This document shows positions 20,101-28,884 of a stretch of 64,000 nucleotides of DNA, in pieces. The notes beneath the pieces are model-generated. The model was not told the origin of the DNA. It made no database searches and worked only from the letters and a program-made list of their open reading frames with translations. Numbering within the stretch: the first letter of the stretch is position 1; each line of letters begins with the position of its first letter. Both the position numbers and the translations under genes were made by a program. The stretch is from Comamonas composti DSM 21721 (lineage in GTDB: Bacteria; Pseudomonadota; Gammaproteobacteria; Burkholderiales; Burkholderiaceae_C), in contig NZ_AUCQ01000002.1 of NCBI RefSeq assembly GCF_000429845.1, forward strand, positions 248,001-312,000, written 5' to 3'.

Positions 20101-22565
20101 CGCCAGCCGCGCTGCTGGAACAGCTGCGCCGCTTCGCAGCCAGCCGCTACCAGGAGGGCTACCAGCGCGGCATTCACGACGACGATGCCCTGGCCATCGT
20201 CAGCCGGCTCGCGCCCATGGAGGCAGCAGCCGGCCTGCTGGCCTATGGCCCGGCCGAGCGCGCGCTGGCCAAGCTCTACTGGCACCAGGGCCTGCGCGAT
20301 GAGAGCCGCCAGTCGCTGATGCGGCGCGCACGCAGCGCCGCGCAGATTGCCGAGCTCTTCGGCCAGAGCGCGGCGCGCGAGACACTGGAGCACGAAGCCT
20401 GCAAGGGCCTGGCCCATTTCCTGGAGCAGCACGCCATGCTGCGCGAGGAATGGCTGGCCGAGCTGGCCCAGACACTGAATGCCCCGCCCGAGGACATGCA
20501 GCACAACCTGGCCGAACAGGCCGCGGCCTATCTGGTGCGCGAGCTGGCCCAGGCCCAGCCGGGCCCGGCCGAACAGGCACAGGCGGCACCGCACTGGGTG
20601 ATCAGCGGCGCAGGCGAAGACCTGCTGCAGGCCTTGCAGCGCGCGCTCGACCGTGGCGGCCTGGCCGCCGCCTGGCAGCGCGACCTGCAGGCCGCCGAGC
20701 CGCTGGAGCGCTGGCGCCTCGCACGCGGCTGGCTGCGCGCCTTTGCCCTCACACAACAAGACGACCAGGCCCTGGCCTGGATAGACGATGCAGCCACCGC
20801 CCTGGCCTATGCAGGCCAGCGCCGGCGCATCAACGCCCAGCTGGATGTGGAAATCCCCGGCCTGCGCAGCGAGCATGCGCGCATCCAGGACGGCCTGCTG
20901 CATCTCAACCTCAATGACTTTGCGCGCCGCCTGCAGCACCACCGCAACCATGCGGCGCGCGGCTTTGCCCGGCTCCAGGCCCTGCGCCACGATCTGCTCA
21001 AGCAGGAAAAGGCCCAGTTGCACCTGGAGCAGTTCCAGGCCAAGCCCCTGTCCACCTTTGTGCGCAACCGCCTCATCGACGAGGTCTACCTGCCCCTGGT
21101 GGGCAACAACCTGGCCAAACAGCTGGGCGCGGCCGGAGACAGCGCGCGCACCGACCGCATGGGCATGCTGCTGCTGATCTCACCCCCGGGTTACGGCAAG
21201 ACCACGCTCATGGAGTACGTGGCCAACCGCCTGGGCCTGGTGTTCGTGCGCATCAACTGCCCGGCCCTGGGCCATGGCGTGACCAGCATCGACCCGGCCA
21301 CGGCGCCCAACAGCGCCGCGCGCCAGGAGCTGGAAAAGCTCAACCTGGGCCTGGCCATGGGCAGCAACGTCATGCTGTACCTGGACGACATACAGCACAC
21401 CCACCCCGAGTTCCTGCAGAAGTTCATTGCGCTGGCCGACGGCACACGCCGCATCGAAGGCCTGTGGCAAGGCCAGCCGCGCACCTGGGACATGCGCGGC
21501 AAGCGCTTTGCGATCGTGATGTCGGGCAACCCGTACACCGAGTCCGGCGATGTGTTCCGCATCCCCGACATGCTGGCCAACCGTGCCGACATCTACAACC
21601 TGGGCGATGTGCTCTCGGGCCGCGAATCCGTGTTCGCGCTGTCCTATATCGAAAACAGCCTCACGGCCCACCCGCTGACCCAGCCCCTGGCCTCGCGCGA
21701 GCCCAAGGACGTGCTGCTGCTGGTGCGCCTGGCCCAGGGCGAGGCCGTGGACACGACCCTCTTTGCCCACCCCTACAGCGCGGTGGAGTTGGACGAGCTC
21801 AAGAACCTGCTGCAGCGGCTGTTCAAGATCCGCGACGTGCTGCTCAAGGTCAACCTCGCCTATATCGCGTCGGCGGCCCAGGACGACCGCTACCGGGAAT
21901 CGCCGCCCTTCAGGCTGCAGGGCAGCTACCGCAACATGGCGCGGCTCGCGCCCCAGGTCACGCCCCAGATGCAGGATGCGGAAATCGACGCCCTGCTGCG
22001 CGACCACTACCGTGGCGAGGCCCAGACCCTGACCACGGGCGCCGAGGAAAACCTGCTGCAACTGGCCCAGCTCATCGGCCGGCCCAGCGAGGAGGAAAGC
22101 CGGCGCTGGCAGCAGATCTGCGAGGACTACCAGCGCCAGCGCAAGCTGGGCGGCGCCGAGGACGACCCCAGCCTGCGCGTGACCGGCGGCCTGCTGGACA
22201 TTGCGCGCAGCGTGGACGCCCTGGCCCAGGACCGGCGCGCTGGCGAAACCCAGGCCCAGCAGCAGCTCTTGCAGCAGGCCCAGGCCATGGACCAGCAGTG
22301 GCGCGCCAGCCTGGAGGCGAGCGCGGCCTCGCTCCAGGCCTTGCGCGAGAGCACCCAGGCCTTGAACACGCACAGCAGCTCGGCCCAGGACCAGCGCATG
22401 GTCGATGCGCTGCTGTCCCTGTCGGTCACCTACCGCCAGCTCATCATGCCCCTGGTCAAGGCCGTGGAGACGCGCCTGGGCGTGGACGATAGCCACGCCG
22501 ACATCGCCCGCGTGGAGCAAAGCCTGAACGAGCTGGCCCGCAAGCCGCCGTCAGGAAAAAACTAG
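17145..22565 (+). CDS. Giant AAA-type ATPase (DUF3686 / 'DNA repair ATPase' type)
   Basis: A 1806-residue protein. The N-terminal two-thirds mix globular and long helical, coiled-coil-like regions (for example about residues 520-860), with KLELQGEQL-type helices at the start. The AAA-type ATPase core sits late: Walker A LLLISPPGYGKTTLMEYVA (about residue 1350), Walker B VMLYLDDIQH (about 1410) and a sensor-like VMSGNPYTESGDVFRIPDML (about 1460), followed by a helical C-terminal part. I recall such proteins annotated as DNA-repair ATPases with DUF3686 and encoded with flotillin and PspA-like genes. The biochemical role is unproven; an ATP-driven remodeller working with PspA and flotillin at the membrane is my inference. 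The start lacks a clear Shine-Dalgarno. Confidence 0.85.
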   Translation: MSTSPEAPDSAAVDTSVAESSSYELLKKRLELQGEQLLAKAQALNTTRVQQFGQREQRLLQRLRARTEHNCVARDLAFIGHNRLLFGYNVFMGLKRETRVEDVFAIYELAHHDESQEQPESDELVQVPLAGSFLDDARFVADFNELYTYYKQATLQLLRPTQDFLLASFQIGQQAQDIRVFRWKRESDGTLKYVDNRGERDLAPPPSHDFHWTALTRENHVGGAHPHINVLDTVFVETIGGTLTIKVENNTETGLGIYEEPVEDANQALGDAEISYARLGLLILLQVRPYRESTTRYLVYNQRTQEVVRIDAIGASCMQLPEDHGIIFPGGYYLQSGEHKRFDLPADLTEQLRFTRMLRSPGGEDVAYIFYGTVQLDQDGRDAGWYALFTYNLIEKSLAPPIVADGYGRFPDGRMLVFQAARGEATRVHPMQLWHTPFATEEYASRQPAGTGFFARVGNADLVRGISDLLGIARAVREQAPTRTAYEDLIRQCQRARDAYFWLDAEEASNAAADLGSIEQAAQATLGEFEKVESIRQDTARALQRAEGRQRELMTEIASQMWRAPADFVHALDKLRQRQGELHLLRDLRYVNLASIDAMAAQLTAEQQRVGERAMQFLSDEKAFDAQRKALDQVAASLPQTATASELAELLASLDAEAGGLDLLSEQLGNLPGGDAVQRTAILDRIALLYADINRLRADARTRRRSLGAAEQRAEFGAQFKLFAQAVENALELSDTPEKCDEALTRLLAQLEDIEARFAEQEDFLADIATQRETVYEALTARRQSLVEAQQRRAQALSDAAARILDGIPRRVAGFAELTQVHSYFASDPMLAKLREQVAELRRLGAAVAADDLETRLKTARDQAVRAVRDQRELAAGSGDGIQFGSHVFTVNKQPLDLTLVAQGDGLAWQITGTDYMAPAHDERLQALRPFWQQALVSETPQLSRAEYLAAEWLTAQKSGSAEPGWNELLVQLTEHAQTGDAEQKPPAALLEQLRRFAASRYQEGYQRGIHDDDALAIVSRLAPMEAAAGLLAYGPAERALAKLYWHQGLRDESRQSLMRRARSAAQIAELFGQSAARETLEHEACKGLAHFLEQHAMLREEWLAELAQTLNAPPEDMQHNLAEQAAAYLVRELAQAQPGPAEQAQAAPHWVISGAGEDLLQALQRALDRGGLAAAWQRDLQAAEPLERWRLARGWLRAFALTQQDDQALAWIDDAATALAYAGQRRRINAQLDVEIPGLRSEHARIQDGLLHLNLNDFARRLQHHRNHAARGFARLQALRHDLLKQEKAQLHLEQFQAKPLSTFVRNRLIDEVYLPLVGNNLAKQLGAAGDSARTDRMGMLLLISPPGYGKTTLMEYVANRLGLVFVRINCPALGHGVTSIDPATAPNSAARQELEKLNLGLAMGSNVMLYLDDIQHTHPEFLQKFIALADGTRRIEGLWQGQPRTWDMRGKRFAIVMSGNPYTESGDVFRIPDMLANRADIYNLGDVLSGRESVFALSYIENSLTAHPLTQPLASREPKDVLLLVRLAQGEAVDTTLFAHPYSAVELDELKNLLQRLFKIRDVLLKVNLAYIASAAQDDRYRESPPFRLQGSYRNMARLAPQVTPQMQDAEIDALLRDHYRGEAQTLTTGAEENLLQLAQLIGRPSEEESRRWQQICEDYQRQRKLGGAEDDPSLRVTGGLLDIARSVDALAQDRRAGETQAQQQLLQQAQAMDQQWRASLEASAASLQALRESTQALNTHSSSAQDQRMVDALLSLSVTYRQLIMPLVKAVETRLGVDDSHADIARVEQSLNELARKPPSGKN

Positions 22566-22616
22566 GGCACGGCCCCGGGTGAATCCGGGTGCCGCGCTCC
22601 AGGGCCACGTGCGAAC

Positions 22617-22625
22617 TGGGATAAT
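22617..22625 (+). promoter_or_regulatory. Candidate extended -10 promoter of prfC
   Basis: TGGGATAAT fits an extended -10 (TG-N-GATAAT). It lies between the ATPase stop and prfC, giving a leader of roughly 70 bases. No strong -35 is visible. Confidence 0.45.
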
Positions 22626-22700
22626 TGCAGGATTTTTCCGCTCGCGCGCGGCCCGCTTTCTCGCGGCCCCGCGGCCACGCGGATTCGCACTGGAGCCCTC

Positions 22701-24329
22701 GTGTCCTTTCTTTCCGAAACCCGCCGCCGCCGCACTTTTGCCATCATCTCCCACCCCGACGCGGGCAAGACCACGCTGACCGAAAAGCTGTTGCTGTTCT
22801 CGGGCGCGATCCAGATTGCCGGTGCCGTCAAGGGCCGCAAGGCCTCGCGCCACGCGACCTCCGACTGGATGGAGATCGAAAAGCAGCGCGGCATCTCCGT
22901 GGCCTCGTCGGTGATGCAGATGAGCTACCGCGACCACGTGATCAACCTGCTGGACACCCCCGGCCACAAGGACTTCTCCGAAGACACCTACCGCGTGCTG
23001 ACGGCCGTGGACTCGGCGCTGATGGTCATCGACGCGGCCAACGGTGTGGAAACCCAGACCCGCCGCCTGATCGAGGTCTGCCGCCAGCGCGACACGCCCA
23101 TCATCTCCTTCATCAACAAGTTCGACCGCGAGGTGCGCGACCCGCTGGACATCATGGACGAAGTGGAGCGCGAGCTGGGCATGCCCTGCTGCCCCATCAC
23201 CTGGCCCGTGGGCCAGGGCAAGAGCTTTGGCGGCATCATCAATCTGCAGACCCAGAGCATGACGGTGTTTGCGGCCGGCAGCGAAAAGCGCCCCGAGGAC
23301 TTCGAGGTGATTCCGCTGACGGAAGTCGACAAGCTGCGCGCCCGCTTCGGCAAGGCCTATGACGATGCGCTGGAGAGCATGGAACTGGCCCAGGGCGCAT
23401 CGGCCGAATGGAACCATGAAGCCTTTCTGGCCGGCAAGCTGACGCCGGTGTTCTTTGGCTCCGGCGTGAACAACTTCGGTGTGATGGAGGTGCTGAACGC
23501 CGTGGTCGACATGTCGCCCCCGCCAGGCCCGCGCATTGCCTTCACCGAGGTCAACCGCAACCGCGAAGAAAAAACCATACACCCCGAAGACAAGGGCTTT
23601 GCCGGCGTGGTGTTCAAGGTCCAGGCGAATATGGACGCCAACCACCGCGACCGCATTGCCTTTGTGCGCGTGGCCAGCGGCAAGTACACACCCGGCATGA
23701 AGATGAAGGTGCAGCGCACCGCCAAGGAGCTGCGCCCCACCAGCGTGGTGACCTTCATGTCCCAGCGCCGCGAGGCCGTGGACGAGGCCTATGCGGGCGA
23801 CATCATCGGCTTCACCATCCACGGCGGCGTGCAACTGGGTGACTCCATCACCGACGGCCCCAATCTGCAGTTCACCGGCCTGCCCTTCTTCGCACCCGAA
23901 ATGTTCATGACCGTGGTGCTGAAGAACCCGCTGCGCACCAAGCAGCTGCAGCAAGGCCTGATGCAACTGGGTGAGGAGGGCGCCATCCAGGTCTTCAAGC
24001 CCGACGCCGGTGGCAACATGCTCTTGGGCGCCGTGGGCCAGCTGCAGTTTGAAGTGGTGCAGCACCGCCTGAAGACCGAGTACGACTGCGATGTGCGCCT
24101 GGAAGGCTGCCAGTACACGGGCGCGCGCTGGATCACGGCCGACACCCCGGCCGAGCTGCGCGAATTCGAAGCCGCCTACCCGCTGCGCCTGGCCCATGAC
24201 GCGGCCGACACCCTGGCCTATCTGTGCACCAGCCCCTATGACGTGCGCCTGGCCCAGGAGCGTTTCCCCAAGATCCATTTCCACCCGCTGCGCGAGCATG
24301 CAGGCCTTTCGCTAGGCAGCGCGAATTAA
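22701..24329 (+). CDS. prfC: Peptide chain release factor 3
   Basis: Translational GTPase RF3 that recycles RF1/RF2 from the ribosome after termination. It shows the G1 loop SHPDAGKTTLTEKLL, GISVASSVMQMSYRD (switch I region), G3 LLDTPGHKDFSEDTYR and G4 FINKFDREVRDP, then the RF3 domains II and III including GQLQFEVVQHRLKTEYDCDV. The length of 542 residues is close to the family norm. The start codon is GTG at 22701 with GGAG seven bases upstream. Confidence 0.98.
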   Translation: MSFLSETRRRRTFAIISHPDAGKTTLTEKLLLFSGAIQIAGAVKGRKASRHATSDWMEIEKQRGISVASSVMQMSYRDHVINLLDTPGHKDFSEDTYRVLTAVDSALMVIDAANGVETQTRRLIEVCRQRDTPIISFINKFDREVRDPLDIMDEVERELGMPCCPITWPVGQGKSFGGIINLQTQSMTVFAAGSEKRPEDFEVIPLTEVDKLRARFGKAYDDALESMELAQGASAEWNHEAFLAGKLTPVFFGSGVNNFGVMEVLNAVVDMSPPPGPRIAFTEVNRNREEKTIHPEDKGFAGVVFKVQANMDANHRDRIAFVRVASGKYTPGMKMKVQRTAKELRPTSVVTFMSQRREAVDEAYAGDIIGFTIHGGVQLGDSITDGPNLQFTGLPFFAPEMFMTVVLKNPLRTKQLQQGLMQLGEEGAIQVFKPDAGGNMLLGAVGQLQFEVVQHRLKTEYDCDVRLEGCQYTGARWITADTPAELREFEAAYPLRLAHDAADTLAYLCTSPYDVRLAQERFPKIHFHPLREHAGLSLGSAN

Positions 24330-24340
24330 GTGCCTTCACG

Positions 24341-24456
24341 CCCTCCCCTCCGGGGGAGGGTTGGGGTGGGGGCCTGCGGCGAAAGCCCATCAAGACGGCT
24401 GACTTGGCCCCGGAGGCAGCCCCCATCCCCGCCTTCCCCCGAGGGGGGAAGGAGCC
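24341..24456. repeat. GC-rich imperfect inverted repeat after prfC
   Basis: The left arm CCCTCCCCTCCGGGGGAGGG continuing TTGGGGTGGGGGC is roughly the reverse complement of the right arm near GCCCCCATCCCCGCC then TTCCCCCGAGGGGGGAAGG. Each arm also contains its own small hairpin. It resembles common intergenic repeats of Burkholderiales and may act as a transcription or mRNA-stability barrier between prfC and the HAD gene. Confidence 0.6.
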
Positions 24457-24507
24457 ATACCGGCAGGTCAGCGCATGGAGCTGAGCATTTGTTTTTGAGA
24501 GTTTGTA

Positions 24508-25308
24508 GTGAGCCAAGAATTTCTGCGCCCTTTGTCCGAGCTGGTCGTACCAGCGAATGTGCTGGGCGTGTTGACCGATATCGATGACACGCTGACCACC
24601 GAGGGCGAGGTGCCGGCCCATGTGGTGGCGGCCATGGCCCGCCTGAAAGATGCCGGCCTCAAGGTGGTGCCCATTACCGGCCGCCCCGTGGGCTGGAGCG
24701 TACCGTTTGCTACGGCCTGGCCGGTGGATGCCATCGTGGCCGAGAACGGTGCCGTGGCGCTGAAGCGCAATGCAGCAGGCGGGCTGGACAAGCTCTACCA
24801 GCAGGGCGAGGCCGAACGCACCCACAACTTTGCACGCATGCAAGAGGTTCTGGCCCAGGTCGAGGCCCAGGTGCCCGGTGCTCTGCGCGCCACCGACTCC
24901 CCTGGCCGCGAATGCGATATCGCCGTGGACCACAGCGAATTCACCCAGTTGCCCCAGGCACAGATCGATGCCTGCGTGGCCATCATGCAGGCCGCCGGCA
25001 TGAATGCCACCGTCAGCTCCATCCACATCAATGGCTGGTTTGGCGGGCATAACAAACTCGAAGGCGCGCGCTGGATCGTGCGCCAGCTGTTCGACATCGA
25101 CCTGGACGCCACGCTGGACCGCTGGATTTACATCGGTGACTCCACCAATGACCAGCTGATGTTCCAATCCGTGCCGCTGTCGGTGGGCGTGGCCAATATC
25201 GCCCGCTTTGTGCCCCAGTTGCAGCACCTGCCGCGCTACGCCACCCAGGCCGAGCGCGGCGACGGCTTTGTGCAGCTGGCCGAGCATATTCTGGCCAGGA
25301 AAAAATAA
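24508..25308 (+). CDS. HAD-superfamily (Cof/sucrose-phosphatase type) hydrolase
   Basis: A 266-residue HAD phosphatase with a type IIB cap. Motif I is VLTDIDDTLTTEG (nucleophile Asp24, acid Asp26), motif II is VVPITGRPVGWSV, and motif IV is WIYIGDSTNDQLMF. The cap region between contains DSPGRECDIAVDHSEFTQLP. Members hydrolyse sugar phosphates; the substrate is not predictable here. The GTG at 24508 is used as start, with only a weak GAGAG upstream. It stands alone between prfC and a TRAP operon. Confidence 0.85.
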   Translation: MSQEFLRPLSELVVPANVLGVLTDIDDTLTTEGEVPAHVVAAMARLKDAGLKVVPITGRPVGWSVPFATAWPVDAIVAENGAVALKRNAAGGLDKLYQQGEAERTHNFARMQEVLAQVEAQVPGALRATDSPGRECDIAVDHSEFTQLPQAQIDACVAIMQAAGMNATVSSIHINGWFGGHNKLEGARWIVRQLFDIDLDATLDRWIYIGDSTNDQLMFQSVPLSVGVANIARFVPQLQHLPRYATQAERGDGFVQLAEHILARKK

Positions 25309-25385
25309 GAGCTTCCAGCGCTTGCTACATATAGATTTCAGATAGAAAAACACCTGAAATACCCGTATACCAAGCGCTAGCAGCT
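25308..25385. repeat. Family B hairpin repeat, copy 3
   Basis: The outer arms are AGAGCTTCCAGCGCTTG and CAAGCGCTAGCAGCT, with inner GATTTCAG and CTGAAAT. It begins at the stop of the HAD gene and lies about 160 bp before the TRAP operon, so it may end or trim the HAD transcript. The remaining bases to 25546 hold no gene I can support. Confidence 0.85.
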
Positions 25386-25546
25386 ATGAAATCCATTTGG
25401 CCCTGAGCCCCAGCTCGCCCCGCCATCGCATTCGCAGATGTCACCAAACGTATAAGACGAAACCTGAATACCCCCGGATTCAGGGTTGGTGCTCACTACA
25501 ATTTTTGCTTCCATTTCAAAGACATAACTAGAGAGAGAGCACTGTC

Positions 25547-26545
25547 ATGCACATGACCCGCCGCCCCCTTGTCGCCGCCCTGGCCACCACTCTTGTCGCA
25601 GCCACCGCCAGCCTGGCTGGCGGCACCGCTTTTGCCCAGGGCAAGGAAGTCAAGATCGGCTATGCCCTGGCCGTGAACTCGCACTTTGGCGCTGCCGCCA
25701 ATACCTGGGCCGAAGCCGTGGATCAGGGCACGAACGGCGCCTACAAGTTCAAGCAGTTCCCCTCCTCGGCCCTGGGCGGCGAGCGCGAACTCATCGAAGG
25801 CCTGCAACTGGGCACGGTGGAGGCCGCCGTGGTCTCCACGGGCGCCTTGAGCAACTTCGTGCCCGATGTGGGTCTGGTGGATATTCCCTTTCTGTTCCGC
25901 GACACCCAGCATGCGCGTGCCGTCATGGACGGCGCCTTTGGCCAGGAGCTGCTGGCCAAGTTCCAAAAGCGCGGCCTCGTGGCCCTGGCCTGGGGCGAGC
26001 AGGGCTTTCGCCATCTGTCCAACAACAAGCACGCGGTCAATGGCGTGGCCGACCTCAAGGGCCTGAAGATCCGCGTGACCGAGAACCCCGTGCACATCAC
26101 GGCCTTTCGCACGCTGGGCGCATCGCCCACGCCCATGTCCTGGCCCGAGGTGATCGGCGCCCTGCAGCAGGGCACCATCGATGGCCAGGAAAATCCGGTC
26201 TCGGTGCTGACCTCGGCCAAGCTGTGGCAGGTGCAAAAGCATTTGACGCTGACCTCGCACGTGTACGCGCCCATGGCCTTGCTGGTCTCGCCCTCGTTCT
26301 GGGGCTCGCTCAACGCCAGCCAGAAGGCAGCCTTCACCGAAGGCGCGAAAAAAGGCGCCATTGCTTCGCGCGCCTTTGTGGACACGGTGGAGAAAAAAGG
26401 CATTGAAGAGGCCAGGGCCAACGGCATGAAGGTCGTGGACAAGGTCGACCAGGCGGCCTTCCGCGCGGCCCTGGAGCCGGCCTACAAGGAATACGCCAAG
26501 AAGTTCGGCCAGAAGACCCTGGACGCCATCACCGCCACCAAGTAA
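25547..26545 (+). CDS. dctP: TRAP transporter substrate-binding protein (DctP family)
   Basis: Periplasmic binding protein of a tripartite ATP-independent (ion-gradient driven) transporter for organic or sugar acids. It has a clear signal peptide (MHMTRRPLVAALATTLVAAT, cleavage near AFA-QG around residue 31). The mature part has YALAVNSHFGAAANTWAEAV, FPSSALGGERELIEGLQLGT, GLKIRVTENPVHITAFRTLG with the carboxylate-binding Arg, and WPEVIGALQQGTIDGQENP. AGAGAG precedes the ATG; a second ATG two codons later is possible. It is followed by the small and large permease genes. Substrate unknown. Confidence 0.93.
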   Translation: MHMTRRPLVAALATTLVAATASLAGGTAFAQGKEVKIGYALAVNSHFGAAANTWAEAVDQGTNGAYKFKQFPSSALGGERELIEGLQLGTVEAAVVSTGALSNFVPDVGLVDIPFLFRDTQHARAVMDGAFGQELLAKFQKRGLVALAWGEQGFRHLSNNKHAVNGVADLKGLKIRVTENPVHITAFRTLGASPTPMSWPEVIGALQQGTIDGQENPVSVLTSAKLWQVQKHLTLTSHVYAPMALLVSPSFWGSLNASQKAAFTEGAKKGAIASRAFVDTVEKKGIEEARANGMKVVDKVDQAAFRAALEPAYKEYAKKFGQKTLDAITATK

Positions 26546-26625
26546 GCACCACGGCGCATCCCGAACAGCAGGCCGGGCCCATGCCCGGCCTTGTCCATGG
26601 AGCGCCGGCCTGCTGAAAGAATCCC

Positions 26626-27141
26626 ATGCTTGAACGCTTCGAACGCCTTCTCGTGGCCTGCAACCGCTGGCTGCTCATCGTCCTGTTGCTGGCCATGGCC
26701 TGCATCGTCTTTGCCAACGTGGTGCTGCGCTACACCACGGGCGACTCCATCATCTGGGCCGAGGAAGTCGCGCGCCACATGATGATCTGGGTCACCTTCC
26801 TCGGCGCGGGCCTGGTGCTGCGCTTCGGCGGCCATGTGGCCATCGACAATCTGCACCGCGCCGTGGGCACGAAGAGCGCGCGCGTCATACGCGCCCTGGT
26901 CATGGCCAGTCTGGCCGTGTTCTTCATCGTGATGACGGTCGCCTCCTCTCAATACGTGTACGCCACGCGCTTTCAGACCACGGCGGCCACCGACATTCCC
27001 ATCTCCTACATCTATGGCGCCATGCCCGTGGGCTTTGTGCTGATGCTCATGCATTTGCTGTTCATCGCACGCGGCTATATCGCGGGCGGCGACTTCGCCG
27101 AGTCCGAGGAGATGGATGCAGACGCTGCGGCGTCGGTATGA
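26626..27141 (+). CDS. dctQ: TRAP transporter small permease (DctQ family)
   Basis: A 171-residue inner-membrane protein with four predicted spans (about residues 14-36, 47-66, 85-108 and 125-150). The region FANVVLRYTTGDSIIWAEEVARHMMIWVTFLGAG is the typical DctQ core. It lies 80 bases after dctP and before dctM, with which it forms the membrane complex. A 231-bp gap with a family A minimal repeat separates it from dctM, which is unusual because these two genes normally abut. Confidence 0.92.
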   Translation: MLERFERLLVACNRWLLIVLLLAMACIVFANVVLRYTTGDSIIWAEEVARHMMIWVTFLGAGLVLRFGGHVAIDNLHRAVGTKSARVIRALVMASLAVFFIVMTVASSQYVYATRFQTTAATDIPISYIYGAMPVGFVLMLMHLLFIARGYIAGGDFAESEEMDADAAASV

Positions 27142-27173
27142 GCCACATCCTGAGTCGCACTCGGCACCTTCCC

Positions 27174-27195
27174 TCAGAACGTGTTTACGTTCTCA
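27174..27195. repeat. Family A minimal element between dctQ and dctM
   Basis: GAACGTGTTTACGTTC (27177-27192) is the two family A ends fused back to back, flanked by TCA on both sides (27174-27176 and 27193-27195), i.e. a 3-bp TNA direct repeat. Neighbouring CCTTCC/GGAAGG extends the fold into a longer hairpin (about 27168-27202) that may lower dctM expression relative to dctQ. Confidence 0.7.
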
Positions 27196-27372
27196 GGAAG
27201 GGGGACGACAGCCGAGCGCAAGAGACGGCTCTTGCCCTGCGGTCCCCGGCCCTGGGCCCTGCAGGCTCACACGCTGCATACCGTGCCAGGCCTTCATGCA
27301 GCACCTGGCGCACCTGGGCGGCGCACCGGTTTTTTGCGCCGCGCCCTGCATAACTGATTCGATTTCAACACC

Positions 27373-28659
27373 ATGGGACTCACTCTTTTAATCGCCATCA
27401 TCGTCCTGCTCGCGCTGGGCTTTCCCGTGGCATTTGCGCTCGCCATCTCGGCCGCGCTGGCCGTGTTCGTGGGCGGGCGCTATCCGCAGCTCATCGTCTT
27501 CAAGGAGATGTTCACGGGCATTGACAGCTTTCCGCTGATGGCCGTGCCGTTCTTCATTCTCGCGGCCGAGCTGATGTCGGGTGGCGCGCTCACGGCCGTG
27601 CTGCTGCGCTTCGCGGCCCAGTTCGTAGGCCATTTGCGCGGCGGCCTCGGCTATGCCAACGTGCTGTCGCTGACGCTGTTCTCGGGCATTTCGGGCTCGG
27701 CCCTGGCCGACGCGGCCGGCCCGGGCTCGATGATGGTCAAGATGATGGACAAGGCCGGCTACGGCCGCCCCTATGCGGCTGCGCTCACGACCAGCACCTC
27801 CGTGCTCGGCTCCATCATCCCGCCCTCGGTGACCATGATCATCTACTCGCTGCAGGACGAGAACGTCTCGGTGGGCGGCCTGTTCATGGCGGGCTTCATC
27901 CCCGGCCTGCTGACCGCGCTGGCCATGGCTGCCGTGAACTGGTGGGTCTGCAGACGGCGCGACTACCGCTCCACCGAGCCCCGGCCCAGCGCGCGCGAGA
28001 TGTGGATCAACAGCTTCAAGGCGATTCCCGCGCTGATGCTCATCGTGCTCATCGTGGTCGGCATACGCTTTGGCATCTTCACGCCCACCGAGGCTTCCGT
28101 GGTCGCGGTGTTCTACGCCCTGGTCTGTGGCAAATGGGTGTACCGCACGCTGCAATGGTCGGCCGTGCCCGGCATTCTCGCGCGCTCGGCCATGCTCACG
28201 GCTTCGGTGCTGCTGGTCATGGCAACCTCGGCGGCCTTTGCCTGGGTGCTCACCGTGGAAGGCATTCCGCAGTACCTGTCCGAGCTCATCGTGGGCTGGG
28301 AGCTCTCGCCCGTGCTGTTCCTGATCGCCGTGAACATCCTGCTGCTGATCTTCGGCATCTTCATGGAGCCTCTGCCCGGCGTGATGATTCTGGTGCCCAT
28401 ACTCGCGCCGATTGCGGTGAGCCTGGGCATCGATCCCACGCACTTCGCCATGGTGGTCATCGTCAACCTCACGCTGGGCATGATCACGCCGCCCGTGGGC
28501 GGCCTGCTGTTCGTGACCTCGGTGGCCACGCGCGTGAGCATTACCGACCTCACACGCGAAATGCCGCTGTTCCTGGTCGCACACCTCGTGGTGCTGGGTC
28601 TGCTGACCTTCATCCCCGCACTCTCCACCTGGCTGCCGCATACGCTGGGCTTTCAGTGA
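27373..28659 (+). CDS. dctM: TRAP transporter large permease (DctM family)
   Basis: A 428-residue inner-membrane protein with about 12 spans that carries the ion and substrate path. Conserved stretches include FPLMAVPFFILAAELM, FSGISGSALADAAGPGSMMV, STSVLGSIIPPSVTMIIY, TPTEASVVAVFYA and ITPPVGGLLFVTS. It is the last gene of the dctPQM set. A strong hairpin directly after the stop codon probably terminates the operon. Confidence 0.96.
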   Translation: MGLTLLIAIIVLLALGFPVAFALAISAALAVFVGGRYPQLIVFKEMFTGIDSFPLMAVPFFILAAELMSGGALTAVLLRFAAQFVGHLRGGLGYANVLSLTLFSGISGSALADAAGPGSMMVKMMDKAGYGRPYAAALTTSTSVLGSIIPPSVTMIIYSLQDENVSVGGLFMAGFIPGLLTALAMAAVNWWVCRRRDYRSTEPRPSAREMWINSFKAIPALMLIVLIVVGIRFGIFTPTEASVVAVFYALVCGKWVYRTLQWSAVPGILARSAMLTASVLLVMATSAAFAWVLTVEGIPQYLSELIVGWELSPVLFLIAVNILLLIFGIFMEPLPGVMILVPILAPIAVSLGIDPTHFAMVVIVNLTLGMITPPVGGLLFVTSVATRVSITDLTREMPLFLVAHLVVLGLLTFIPALSTWLPHTLGFQ

Positions 28660-28660
28660 T

Positions 28661-28698
28661 CCGCCCCCCGGGATCGCAGGCACGATCCCGGGGCGGGG
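28661..28698. terminator. Strong GC hairpin after dctM
   Basis: CCGCCCCCCGGGATCG and CGATCCCGGGGCGGGG pair around a 6-base loop immediately after the dctM stop. There is no T-tract, so it may be a weak or factor-assisted terminator. It lies between convergent dctM and the arabinofuranose island. Confidence 0.6.
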
Positions 28699-28884
28699 CC
28701 TTGAGCTGGGGGCACGCATAGAACGCCCAGGAAAACAACGTGCAAGACGGCCAGGCACGAGACCGAGTGCACCACCAGCGGCGGAGATTGCGTTCCAGCC
28801 AGTGAGCCGGGCACTTTCTCCCTGATCCTCAAGCGCCGAAGGGCTGCGGATAAAAATCCACCGCCTCAAGAAGCCCGCGCCGGC

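Noticed and set aside
17028-21023. Long minus-strand open frame (1331 codons) opposite the giant ATPase
   Set aside because: Shadow of the real gene: Gln/Gly/Leu/His-rich without motifs, while the plus strand has Walker motifs and codon-position bias.
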